Origin: an uncultured bacterium | Lineage (GTDB): Bacteria; Verrucomicrobiota; Kiritimatiellia; RFP12; UBA1067 | Length of the DNA: 35,923 nt | Assembly (NCBI GenBank): GCA_902775595.1 | Contig: CACYNF010000016.1 | Coordinates: 1-35,923, forward strand | Direction: 5' to 3' | Part shown: one piece after another, positions 16,485 to 23,564 of the stretch | Layout: the number at the start of each line of letters is the position of its first letter | Numbering within the stretch: position 1 is the stretch's first letter | Notes under the pieces: generated by a model | The model's database searches: none | What the model was told of the DNA's origin: nothing | The model's input: only the letters and a program-made list of their open reading frames with translations | Made by a program: the position numbers and the translations under genes

Positions 16485-17174
16485 TCATTTCCAGCCCTTC
16501 CGTTTCTTGATGCTCCAGACCGCCTGATCGACCTTGCGCTTGATCTCGGCAGCTCTGGACTCTAGCTCCATCACATCTGCGGCGGCGTCGAGGCGAGAAT
16601 ACGCGCCCTTGTCCCATTCTTCGCCACGAGCGGCTGTGCGAGCGGCGTGCATCCGCTCGCGAACCCCGCCATGCCTCTTGAAGTCTTCCTCCTGCGCGGC
16701 AATCATCTTGTCGAGCATATAGCGCGTCTGATGGCAGATGGTGAGCATCAGATTCGCCACCGTTTCCGCCGGACGCGTCTCGAAGAACTTCTGCCAATCA
16801 GGCCAGTCAGAATGCGCCTTGGAATAGTCGCGCGCGGCAATGCGCCGCTCGTCGTCGGACGGCCACTCTGCGAAACCATGCGACTTGAGCCAGTCAAGGT
16901 AGTCCTCAATCAGCTCGTCAAGCGTGGCGCGGGCGACATTGGTGAGCTTGATTTCCGTTTCCTTGCTCGTGCCGCTCGCCGCGCTCCCCTCAGCGATGTT
17001 CTGCTTGCAACTGCGTGCGGCTTGCGTCATCTGGTCAACGGTGCGATCACCGTGAGCTGAAAGGAATCGGCGACAAAACACGACAGTGCCCTGGTAGATC
17101 ACATCGCTCTTGCGATAGACAATGAGCTTCTTGTACCCGCCATGCGGCAACACAATCTTTGGAATATCAGCCAT
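16485..17174 (-). CDS. Four-helix-bundle protein (S23/IVP-like, suffix-domain type)
   Basis: A 229-aa protein. Residues 10-105 show the S23/IVP-like pattern: YQGTVVFCRRFL, then DQMTQAARSCKQNIAEG and KLTNVARATLDELIEDY. Proteins of this family include those encoded inside 23S rRNA intervening sequences and the Avd accessory proteins of diversity-generating retroelements. A second helical part (about residues 120-229) corresponds to the four-helix-bundle suffix domain and ends in a Lys-rich tail (SIKKRKGWK). Basic helices suggest nucleic-acid binding. ATG 17174 begins the conserved segment; a longer frame to 17213 is less likely. A promoter lies at 17364, giving a leader of about 175 bases filled with decamer repeats. 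No reverse transcriptase or rRNA is adjacent, so function is open. Confidence 0.8.
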   Translation of the reverse strand: MADIPKIVLPHGGYKKLIVYRKSDVIYQGTVVFCRRFLSAHGDRTVDQMTQAARSCKQNIAEGSAASGTSKETEIKLTNVARATLDELIEDYLDWLKSHGFAEWPSDDERRIAARDYSKAHSDWPDWQKFFETRPAETVANLMLTICHQTRYMLDKMIAAQEEDFKRHGGVRERMHAARTAARGEEWDKGAYSRLDAAADVMELESRAAEIKRKVDQAVWSIKKRKGWK

Positions 17175-17249
17175 GGACCCGCGTTCCTTTCCACGGCAGT
17201 TCCCGTTGCACAATAAGTCTCGGTTGTCCCGCTTGCCGCGCCGACTTGT

Positions 17250-17279
17250 CCGCCAAAGCGAAAGCTTTAGCGCAGGCGG
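17250..17279. repeat. REP-like palindrome in the four-helix gene leader
   Basis: The stretch starts CCGCCAAAGC and ends AGGCGG. Outer arms CCGCC/GGCGG and inner arms AAAGC/GCTTT can fold into a hairpin with a few unpaired bases. It lies between the decamer array and the ATG at 17174, in the transcribed leader. Confidence 0.6.
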
Positions 17280-17280
17280 G

Positions 17281-17331
17281 TCCCGTCCGTCCTACTTGTC
17301 CCGTCCGTCCCGTTTGTCCCGTCCGTCCTGT
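17281..17331. repeat. Degenerate decamer array upstream of the four-helix gene
   Basis: On the + strand the stretch is made of TCCCGTCCGT, CCCGTCCGTC and TTGTCCCGTCC variants. TGTCCCGTCCGTC occurs at 17297-17309 and again at 17315-17327. These are exact reverse complements of the 13-mer at 16417-16429 on the far side of the gene, so the two arrays could pair in a transcript. Confidence 0.75.
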
Positions 17332-17341
17332 TTGTTCTCCC

Positions 17342-17400
17342 AGGTTCATCGACATATTATACCATTCTTTTCACTTCCCGAATCGACAGACCGATGCCCA
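17342..17400. repeat. Duplicated promoter/gene-tail segment, copy A
   Basis: By eye, 47 of 59 bases match 17955-18013. On the - strand both copies contain TTCGGGAAG(C/T)GAAA followed by AATGGTATAATATG. In copy B the sequence is the end of a real gene (protein tail ...REAKEMV). Copy A keeps a similar readable tail (GIGLSIREVKRMV) but has no gene body, so it looks like a remnant of a duplicated gene end carrying its promoter. Confidence 0.7.
17356..17364 (-). promoter_or_regulatory. Extended -10 promoter of the four-helix gene
   Basis: TGGTATAAT reads from 17364 to 17356 on the - strand. Transcription would start near 17349 and pass through the decamer array and palindrome before the ATG at 17174. 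Confidence 0.65.
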
Positions 17401-17437
17401 ACGAAAGCCCGCGCCCGCGCCGTAGGGTTTGCCGCCA

Positions 17438-17923
17438 TCATTCCATCCCTTCGCGAAGGTATGTGTGAACATTCTCCTTGTTCGTACAGATGATCCTACC
17501 GTCCACGAAATCAATACCGTAGTGTTCCAACGATTCTTCGGCGTACCGAAAGAGTGCGTCAGCTCGCCATGCATACCACTCCTCGGCTATTCCAAGGTTA
17601 TTGACCGCGTCTTTAAACCTCCTGAATGGATGCTTCTCCGACAACACATCACAGAGCCGTTGCGACTGCCCGCCTGGGCGAGACAATGCGAACCGCTCCA
17701 TGATGGAATGGCTTTCGTGCGAGTCCAACGGCTCAATGGAAACCACTTCGTGTCCATGCAGCCAGTCGTTCACATCTGGGTCGCTATAGGCCGAATCCAT
17801 CACGGTGGCAACTATCTGGTCGGTCAAGTCAACCACGGGATAACTCTGATCGAAGCAGCTATCAAATTCGTCTGCCAGTTCCTTTATCAACTGCTCCTTT
17901 GATGTTATCTTTTCACCGAACAT
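17438..17923 (-). CDS. UPF0158 family protein
   Basis: A 161-aa acidic soluble protein. The C-terminal half carries the family pattern: SEKHPFRRFKDAVNNLG followed by EWYAWRADALFRYAEESLEHYGID. Aromatic and acidic residues are conserved, and no catalytic site is known. The N-terminal half holds DQIVATVMDSAYSDPDVNDW, which resembles the usual start of these proteins. UPF0158 has no established function. ATG 17923 has AGGAG 7 bases upstream and a promoter at 17977. The gene is a single-gene unit between the membrane protein gene and the four-helix gene. About 70 bases of remnant sequence follow its stop. Confidence 0.75.
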   Translation of the reverse strand: MFGEKITSKEQLIKELADEFDSCFDQSYPVVDLTDQIVATVMDSAYSDPDVNDWLHGHEVVSIEPLDSHESHSIMERFALSRPGGQSQRLCDVLSEKHPFRRFKDAVNNLGIAEEWYAWRADALFRYAEESLEHYGIDFVDGRIICTNKENVHTYLREGME

Positions 17924-17954
17924 GGGTATTCTCCTCTATGGGTCTCTGGCGCTC

Positions 17955-18013
17955 AAGTTCACAGTCATATTATACCATTTCTTTCGCTTCCCGAACCGCC
18001 AGGCCCACGCCCA
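17955..18013. repeat. Duplicated promoter/gene-tail segment, copy B
   Basis: The second copy of the segment at 17342-17400. It spans the final codons of the membrane protein gene, its TAA stop, the TGGTATAAT element and the first transcribed bases. The part from AAGTTCACAG to ATTATACCATT (+ strand) recurs with two mismatches at 24593-24617 in front of the fic gene. Confidence 0.7.
17969..17977 (-). promoter_or_regulatory. Extended -10 promoter of the UPF0158 gene
   Basis: TGGTATAAT reads from 17977 to 17969 on the - strand. The TAA stop codon of the upstream gene (17972-17970) lies inside the hexamer. The predicted start point is near 17962, about 40 bases before the ATG at 17923. Confidence 0.65.
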
Positions 18014-18554
18014 GCGACGCAATGCCCAGAACACCTGCAGGGATTGTACTAAATGCCGATGCGTAGATGGTAGAGTAAAGCGTATACAACCAAATCGCAA
18101 GAACGGATTCAGGATCGTCCACCTGTCGCAATTCAGAATCAAAAGAGGCAAAGGCGGACAAAATCAATCCGACATCTGGATTGGGCTGACGTACAGCAAC
18201 CATGCTTATCCCCGCAACAATATTCCATTTCACAAGAAAGGCGTTGTCACTCGCCGTCAACCGCCGCCCGGTATCAACGATCCGCAAGTTCAGCGACACG
18301 GCAAGCGCACCAACATGAATCATCCGCTGTTCGCGCACATCCTGCGACACATTCGGCTCAAGGCAATCAAAAACAGCAAAACAAAAATCCTCCACATCCC
18401 GAAGCATTTCCGTCTGGCAGCGCACGCAATTAGCAACCGCAAAATCGCGCAACCTTGTCCATAAGGCTTGCGGATCATTACGCTTCGCCTCAATTTCTGC
18501 ACAGATATTCTGTAACATAGGCAGTATCCATTTCAAAGAGTGAGAGTTATTCAC
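17970..18554 (-). CDS. Small membrane protein of unknown function
   Basis: Not recognised. The 194-aa protein has a soluble N-terminal part with several Cys residues (NICAE, NCVRCQTEML, DFCFAVFDCLE). It has a strongly hydrophobic C-terminal stretch (about residues 150-187), long enough for one or two transmembrane helices. The protein ends ...VREAKEMV. The GTG at 18554 is the longest start, but its ribosome-binding site is weak, so an internal start is possible. It lies 22 bases after the repeat-protein gene and is probably co-transcribed with it. Its stop codon is part of the next promoter. Base composition is closer to the AT-rich island than to the flanks. Confidence 0.55.
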   Translation of the reverse strand: MNNSHSLKWILPMLQNICAEIEAKRNDPQALWTRLRDFAVANCVRCQTEMLRDVEDFCFAVFDCLEPNVSQDVREQRMIHVGALAVSLNLRIVDTGRRLTASDNAFLVKWNIVAGISMVAVRQPNPDVGLILSAFASFDSELRQVDDPESVLAIWLYTLYSTIYASAFSTIPAGVLGIASLGVGLAVREAKEMV

Positions 18555-18576
18555 ACAGCCATTAAATCAATAACAG

Positions 18577-21552
18577 TTAATCTCGAAACTCAATGATATC
18601 GGAAGAATCAACACCTCCACCATACATATCATTCCATCCCGATTCTTCTCGCCAATCTGGATAATCATCATACCAATCATCATCAACATTTCTATTTCGA
18701 TTAGTTTCTCTTCTAACAAATTCCTGCGCCATATCAACGATGGTTGACACCGGATACTTTGAATACTTGTGCGACGAACGCGACTTATACTTTCCTGCAA
18801 ATTGCTCCTGTCTACCTATCAATAGCATCCAATTCTTTTCAGACATTCCATCCCAGCCATTACATGCGTCACATTTTGCCGCAAATTGAGGCTGCTTTGA
18901 CAATAGCACTTGCCAATCCAGACCATTAAATATCGACCAACCATTATAAGCGGCACACTGCTTTTCAAATTGCGGGCAGCAAGCCAAAAGTTTCGCCCAC
19001 CCTATGTTATCCCACTCATGCTCACGCGCACCAAATAACGTCCACCCACTGTGCTCGTCGCAGAATGTTATCAATTTGCTTTCATATTCTTTCCCTGGTT
19101 CTTGACTCTGACCTCTGGACACCAGTGTCCTAAACATGGATATCCAGCTGTTAGCATCAACATCATCCCAATTAATATAGCGATGACAATACTCCATCAG
19201 ATTCGGATTCCTTTCCACCAGCTGGCGCAGCTCATCATCCGAAAATTTACTCCATCCGCCATGCCGCTCACAAATATCAGCGAATTGTGGCGCACACAGA
19301 AGGCAATTCTTCCAAAAATTTGAATCTAAGGAAATTGAAGTTTTCTCAAGAAATTTCCAATGAGGATGCAATAACCGCTCCCAATCTTTGGCATTGAATC
19401 GTTTCCACTCATTACCAGACATATGGGACGCCCATTCGGGTCGATGTCTGATAAGATACGACCACGCATGGCACCTTATATATATTTCATCACTTCCAGA
19501 ATATTCATAATAGCCCGTCAAATTATCAAGGAATCTTGGCCAAGCAGCGATCACCGCATCCCAGAAAGAATCAAACCAAACGTCAGGGCAATCGCCATAA
19601 TCATAATCAAAAAACGTCGCGACTTCATTGACAAAGTCCGTCCCTTTCCCAAGTGCAATCTTCCAGTCGTCTTCCGTAAAAGTCTTCCATACATCAGCTA
19701 CATTGTAAGTCGATGCATTAAGAAATGCATCAATTCCTCCTTTTCGGAATTGTTGGCGGAATGCATATATCCAGAAGCGCTTATCTAACGCGCAAAGTAT
19801 TTGAGCTGCCTCATTATCGCTGATATCTTTCACCCAGCAAAACAAATCCATTCCTGTAGCGCATTCTCCTGCAGAACAGTATTTTTCTCGATTAAATGTA
19901 TCATACGGCACATCGCTATATGACATATGTTCATACTCACTATAATTTACTACTTCATCCCATTCTTCCTCACTATACTTATATTCTTTTGGGCAGAAAT
20001 CAAACATCAATTTCCAACCATTCAAGGAATCGCATTTACGCACAAACATTGGCTGAGCAGACAAAAGACGATACCAGTCGAAGCCATCAAATGTGCTCCA
20101 TCCGTCTACCGCATCACATTTCTCCGCAAACTTGGGTTGTATTTCGAGCAACGCCGCCCAACATACGCAAGGAGAATCTTTCCCCTCCCTCGTCCTATTT
20201 TCTCCTGTAAGAAATTTCTTCCAGCCGTTAAAGCTGTCACATCGTTCGGCAAACTGCGGTTGCATCCGCAATAACTCAGTCCAATCAAACGCATCAAAAC
20301 ACTCCCACATATTATATTCGTCACACTTACTCGCAAGAATCGGCGCATCTTTAAGGACAAATATCCAATCGCGATTAGACAGCAAGTTCCATCCATTTAC
20401 TGTATCGCATTTCTTGTAAAAACATGGTTGCTTGGCCAAGAGAATTCGCCAATCATATTTTGTAAACTTACCCCATCCATTATGCCTGTCACATCTGTCA
20501 GAAAATTCAGGATGGGTTATGAGAATATCACACCACAAACACTCTGCGTCGTCATATTGATTGACATGCTCACAAAAGTCTTTCCATCCATCAACAGAAT
20601 CACATCGATCTGCAAGTTTGGGATTCATACTAAGCAGTCTGCTCCAGTCATACCCATCAAATGATCCCCATCCGTCGCATTTATCACAAAAATCCACAAA
20701 TTGAGGGTGTGCAATAATTAATTCATTCCAATCATCTCCAGAAAGGTTCTTCCACCCATTATTCCGATAACAACTCTCGCAAAATGACGGTTGGACGATT
20801 AACAATTTACCCCAATCACACCCACTGAATCTTTTCCAACCATTGCATTTATCGCATCTGTCAGCCATATCGGATTGTACCGACAAGAGCGCGCTCCAAT
20901 CAACCCCATCAATCTTTTCCCACCCTTCGTACTTATCACAACGATTAATAAAGTCTGGGCACTTAGACAGCAGTGTTGCCCAATCAGCTCCTTCTAACAA
21001 CTTCCATCCTTCGTACTTATCACAATAGTGAATTATACACTGGTGCGCAATCAATATGTTCACCCAATCAGCACCTTTCGCTCTAACACTAAAGAGAAAA
21101 ATGATATCCTCACTCTCTTTAAGTGTAATATTGGGCACGCTCTCGACAGGCAGCTTTTTCCGCTCAGATAGAGGGAGCGCATTTATCTTGTCACGGAAAG
21201 ACAACCATTGTTTAATTTTTTCTGAAAGATTGTTGTGATGCCAATGTCTTGACTTTTCGTATCTATCTGAAAACCTTGGCTGGCTTCTTAATAGATCGGC
21301 CCATTCAGAGGTATTGAACCCATGCCAGCCGTGCCAGTAACTGCATGCATTTTCATATGAAGGCTTATCTTTCAGCAGACAAACCCAATCAGAAGACGAA
21401 AACAACTTCCACGCTTTGGTCAAATCACACTTCGCTTCAAACACGCTATCGCTCTTCAGCAATGTCACCCAGTCTTTGGCGCTCAGCTCTTTCCATCCGG
21501 TTACCTTATCGAGAATCTTTATCATTATCCTACATACTTCATTACTACTCAT
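18577..21552 (-). CDS. Large protein of 28-residue DW/CD tandem repeats
   Basis: A 991-aa protein with no signal peptide or transmembrane helix. It is built of about two dozen 28-residue repeats with the consensus GWxxFxGxDWxxLLxxQPxFAxxCDxxx. Regular examples are GWKLLEGADWATLLSKCPDF and GWSIFNGLDWQVLLSKQPQF. The Trp, Leu-Leu, Pro and Cys-Asp positions are the most constant. Residues 1-85 and about 165-500 are regular; 500-650 are degenerate, and repeats return to about residue 925. The end is very acidic and Trp/Asp/Tyr-rich. The pattern suggests an alpha-solenoid-like scaffold. I can assign no function, though similar repeat proteins occur in Verrucomicrobia/Lentisphaerae-type genomes. GGAGGTG precedes ATG 21552, which overlaps the 40-aa ORF (ATGA). 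The DNA is markedly AT-rich, suggesting transfer. Confidence 0.85.
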   Translation of the reverse strand: MSSNEVCRIMIKILDKVTGWKELSAKDWVTLLKSDSVFEAKCDLTKAWKLFSSSDWVCLLKDKPSYENACSYWHGWHGFNTSEWADLLRSQPRFSDRYEKSRHWHHNNLSEKIKQWLSFRDKINALPLSERKKLPVESVPNITLKESEDIIFLFSVRAKGADWVNILIAHQCIIHYCDKYEGWKLLEGADWATLLSKCPDFINRCDKYEGWEKIDGVDWSALLSVQSDMADRCDKCNGWKRFSGCDWGKLLIVQPSFCESCYRNNGWKNLSGDDWNELIIAHPQFVDFCDKCDGWGSFDGYDWSRLLSMNPKLADRCDSVDGWKDFCEHVNQYDDAECLWCDILITHPEFSDRCDRHNGWGKFTKYDWRILLAKQPCFYKKCDTVNGWNLLSNRDWIFVLKDAPILASKCDEYNMWECFDAFDWTELLRMQPQFAERCDSFNGWKKFLTGENRTREGKDSPCVCWAALLEIQPKFAEKCDAVDGWSTFDGFDWYRLLSAQPMFVRKCDSLNGWKLMFDFCPKEYKYSEEEWDEVVNYSEYEHMSYSDVPYDTFNREKYCSAGECATGMDLFCWVKDISDNEAAQILCALDKRFWIYAFRQQFRKGGIDAFLNASTYNVADVWKTFTEDDWKIALGKGTDFVNEVATFFDYDYGDCPDVWFDSFWDAVIAAWPRFLDNLTGYYEYSGSDEIYIRCHAWSYLIRHRPEWASHMSGNEWKRFNAKDWERLLHPHWKFLEKTSISLDSNFWKNCLLCAPQFADICERHGGWSKFSDDELRQLVERNPNLMEYCHRYINWDDVDANSWISMFRTLVSRGQSQEPGKEYESKLITFCDEHSGWTLFGAREHEWDNIGWAKLLACCPQFEKQCAAYNGWSIFNGLDWQVLLSKQPQFAAKCDACNGWDGMSEKNWMLLIGRQEQFAGKYKSRSSHKYSKYPVSTIVDMAQEFVRRETNRNRNVDDDWYDDYPDWREESGWNDMYGGGVDSSDIIEFRD

Positions 21553-21671
21553 CTTGACACCTCCCCAATAAAAGCACGACCTTCAATCAAATTGCAAACA
21601 AACCGACAGCATTCGTCAGACTTATCAACGCATACAATAATCGTCATGTCATTGGTATTATGATCAATCAT
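21549..21671 (-). CDS. 40-residue ORF coupled to the repeat-protein gene
   Basis: A 40-aa peptide beginning MIDHNTNDMTIIVCVDKSD, with the Cys-rich stretch ECCRFVCNL. ATG 21671 has a strong AAAGGAG site with 7-base spacing, and it overlaps the end of the RapZ-C-like gene. Its TGA overlaps the ATG of the 991-aa gene. Overlaps on both sides plus a good ribosome-binding site support translation, perhaps as a coupling leader. No family was recognised. Confidence 0.5.
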   Translation of the reverse strand: MIDHNTNDMTIIVCVDKSDECCRFVCNLIEGRAFIGEVSR

Positions 21672-22014
21672 AAATGCTCTCCTTTGCTTTCCAAAACGCT
21701 TTCGCCGCGTGCTCCACCTCAATATCCACCCCTTCAATCCCCTTCAGCCGCTCGGACATGCGCTCGGCGAAGCACACGGAACGGTGCTGACGCGGCCCCT
21801 TGCGGCCCCTTCGGGGTTCGCGCTTCGCGCTCAGGCAACCCGACCGCTTCGCGGCGGGCGCATTTCCCGTGCAGCCGAAGGCGACTTGAAGGTGGTCGCG
21901 GCCGGTGTTCAATTTTGCCAATGTGGAAATGCTGCCAGTTCCAATGTTGCCAATTGCCATTTTCTCCTCCGGCAACCCGCGCTTGTACGAGAAGGATGTG
22001 ATGGTGACGATCAT
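21664..22014 (-). pseudogene. RapZ C-terminal-domain-like gene, internally rearranged
   Basis: A 116-aa frame. Residues 1-16 (MIVTITSFSYKRGLPEE) and the segments LQVAFGCTG (42-50) and QHRSVCFAERMSERLKG (76-92) match the start and the GCTGGQHRSV-type core of the RapZ C-terminal domain. RapZ binds the small RNA GlmZ and glucosamine-6-phosphate in E. coli. The expected segment between the first two motifs (about 55 residues in the family) is replaced by a short low-complexity Ile/Gly/Thr/Ser stretch. A 24-residue basic insertion (51-74) encoded by palindromes splits the core motif. The frame is intact and has GGAGG 9 bases before ATG 22014, so it may still be translated, but RNA-binding function is doubtful. 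It starts 1 base after the AlbA_2 gene. Confidence 0.6.
21806..21854. repeat. Cluster of palindromes inserted in the RapZ-C-like frame
   Basis: Three short hairpins with TTC loops follow each other: CCCCTTCGGGG (21806-21816), GCGCTTCGCGC (21820-21830) and CCGCTTCGCGG (21844-21854). A further GGGTT (21814-21818) / AACCC (21837-21841) stem can enclose the middle one. The cluster falls between the codons for GCTG and QHRSV, i.e. inside a conserved motif, and keeps the frame. Confidence 0.75.
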
Positions 22015-22015
22015 A

Positions 22016-23359
22016 TCAAACGACCTCCCAATGCCCACTATAACCATGTCCTACGTACCTGATATTCTGGAGTTTTGCAATATGACGCTTGACCGTAACC
22101 ACGGAGCACTTCAATCGTTCAGCCAAGACTTTCACTGTTACCTTGGGATCCGCCGCTATCCATTCAACCAGCATCAAATCCACATTGCGTTTTTGCGCTT
22201 TGGCATCACCTTGAGTATCACCTTGAGTATCACCTTGAGTATCACTCCTTGCTACATTGCCATTCAGATTTGGCAACGTCACGACAAAGCAGCCGACAGC
22301 GGAATAGAACTTCGGAGCAAGACCAAGAGGATTGTGTGAGACATCTGGCGCGTACGCTCCGATGATCTTCTTGAACCCGCTTCCCTCGCGCTCCATGTAG
22401 TCGAGGCGGTCGAAGACGTCGGCAAGAATGCCGTTTCGCCTGTCGGAAGGAACGTTCATCACGTCGAGGTCCTGCACGAGCGATCCGTCAGGCATTCCGC
22501 CGGGCGACATGATCTCCATTCTGTCGTCGAATATGTCCACATGGACTTCGCTCCCAGAGATCGTGTAGTCGCGGTGGATGAAGGCGTTCACAAGCGACTC
22601 CGTAACGGCACGTTCAGGATAGTCCGGGTAGTTGTCACGCTCCGTAGGACGCTTCACCCAGCCCTTGTTCGTCTGCACTTTTATGAAGTTCTCCGCCATG
22701 TCAAGAAGTTCAAGGATGTTGCCTTGCTCCTTGCGGCTCGCCGTCGAATCAGCCGCCTTGTCTTTTCCCAGCCAGCGCGTGCAGAACAGGCGCGACTGGG
22801 GAATAGGACAATCATCAGCCAGCAACGCCCCGGCGTTTGTGAGTATGCCGCATTTCGTAATAAGACCATACGACACCAAATCCGCGTTCTTGACCTCCTT
22901 GTGGACTCGTTGCTCAAACCTGTACTTCAGCCTCTTAAACGTGAACTTCCGCGAAGACAGGCGATTGACGGTCTCCGCGCCGTCCCACGAAAGATGCATC
23001 TTGTGGAAAAGGAATTGCGTCAGCGCGAAGCCCGTCAACTGTTGCTTCGTGGATCCTGTGCGGTAGTGATATTCGCCGCGATAGGCGACAGGGAAATCGC
23101 TCTCGCGCACGACAATCTGAATGACATCCTTCTTCTGTCTCTTCACCAGAGAGACATCTGCAACTATTCCCATTGTATCGCGTATCTTGTTCGGGATGTC
23201 TTCAAGCAGTTTCTTTGCGTTTGCCACACCGACGGGCTTGCCCGCATCATCAATGCCGATCAGCAGCTTCCCGCCTTTCGCGTTCGCGAAACCGCAAATC
23301 CATTTAAGGTACTCGTCGTGCCACGACAGCTTGAATTCGGTGTTTTGCGATTCTTTCAC
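22016..23359 (-). CDS. AlbA_2/Schlafen-like ATP-binding transcriptional regulator
   Basis: A 447-aa protein of the COG2865 type. The N-terminal AlbA_2 domain starts ESQNTEFKLSWHDEYLKWIC, with FANAKGGKLLIGIDDAG (about residues 24-42) and the YRTGSTKQQL segment. The middle part has the GHKL-like ATPase pattern RAVTESLVNAFIHRDY, VDIFDDRMEIMSPGGMP and YMEREGSGFKKI. A Thr-Gln-Gly-Asp linker leads to a C-terminal winged helix (about residues 395-447) ending SGHWEVV. GTG 23359 is chosen because GGAGG lies 6 bases upstream. These proteins occur in accessory and defence-type islands; the ligand is unknown. It is the first gene of the operon that continues with the RapZ-C-like gene and the repeat protein; its promoter is at 23394. 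Confidence 0.85.
   Translation of the reverse strand: MKESQNTEFKLSWHDEYLKWICGFANAKGGKLLIGIDDAGKPVGVANAKKLLEDIPNKIRDTMGIVADVSLVKRQKKDVIQIVVRESDFPVAYRGEYHYRTGSTKQQLTGFALTQFLFHKMHLSWDGAETVNRLSSRKFTFKRLKYRFEQRVHKEVKNADLVSYGLITKCGILTNAGALLADDCPIPQSRLFCTRWLGKDKAADSTASRKEQGNILELLDMAENFIKVQTNKGWVKRPTERDNYPDYPERAVTESLVNAFIHRDYTISGSEVHVDIFDDRMEIMSPGGMPDGSLVQDLDVMNVPSDRRNGILADVFDRLDYMEREGSGFKKIIGAYAPDVSHNPLGLAPKFYSAVGCFVVTLPNLNGNVARSDTQGDTQGDTQGDAKAQKRNVDLMLVEWIAADPKVTVKVLAERLKCSVVTVKRHIAKLQNIRYVGHGYSGHWEVV
22205..22246. repeat. 12-base minisatellite encoding TQGD
   Basis: ATCACCTTGAGT (+ strand) is repeated at 22205-22216, 22217-22228 and 22229-22240, followed by a partial copy. It encodes a TQGD repeat in the linker between the ATPase part and the winged helix of the AlbA_2 protein. 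The unit is a multiple of three, so copy-number changes keep the frame. Confidence 0.9.
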
Positions 23360-23385
23360 TGTGCCCTCCTTGGTAGTGCATAGAC

Positions 23386-23394
23386 ATTATACCA
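23386..23394 (-). promoter_or_regulatory. Extended -10 promoter of the AlbA_2/repeat-protein operon
   Basis: TGGTATAAT reads from 23394 to 23386 on the - strand. The predicted start point is near 23379, about 20 bases before the GTG at 23359. A TAA within it ends a short frame (...KREMV). Confidence 0.65.
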
Positions 23395-23437
23395 TTTCTC
23401 GCTTGACAAGCCGAAAAACTCTCGTCGTTTCTCTCAT
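23387..23437 (-). other. Short frame in the fic-AlbA_2 gap, probable remnant
   Basis: The 205-base gap between the fic stop and the AlbA_2 start holds no full gene. A 16-residue frame (MRETTRVFRLVKREMV) from ATG 23437 has an upstream GAGGTGGTGAT, and its stop lies in the promoter at 23394. The tail resembles the ...REAKEMV and ...REVKRMV tails at 17970 and 17355. It is probably a gene-end remnant carried with the promoter. The rest of the gap shows nothing I recognise. Confidence 0.3.
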
Positions 23438-23564
23438 ATCACCACCTCTTATGTCATTCATCTGCCTTCCAACTGCCGGTCTTCCGCCAGTCATACCGAC
23501 CCCATGCCGCCCCAGACCCAGCTGACGGATGATACAACACTGCCCGGCGATCATGGAATCCCTC

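Noticed and set aside
16485-17174. Diversity-generating retroelement (Avd) or 23S intervening sequence
   Set aside because: The four-helix protein would fit either, but no reverse transcriptase, template/variable repeat or rRNA sequence is nearby.
17159-17425. Short frames through the decamer arrays giving repetitive peptides (VRPTCPVRPVC style)
   Set aside because: The periodic peptide is a by-product of the decamer repeats; no start signal, and the DNA is better explained as a leader/repeat region.
18577-21552. CRISPR-like direct repeats
   Set aside because: The periodicity is 84 bases, coding and degenerate, with no conserved DNA repeat or unique spacers.
22016-23359. ATP-dependent helicase RecG
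   Set aside because: Such proteins are often labelled RecG-like, but no helicase motifs are present; the layout is AlbA_2 plus a GHKL-like part plus a winged helix.
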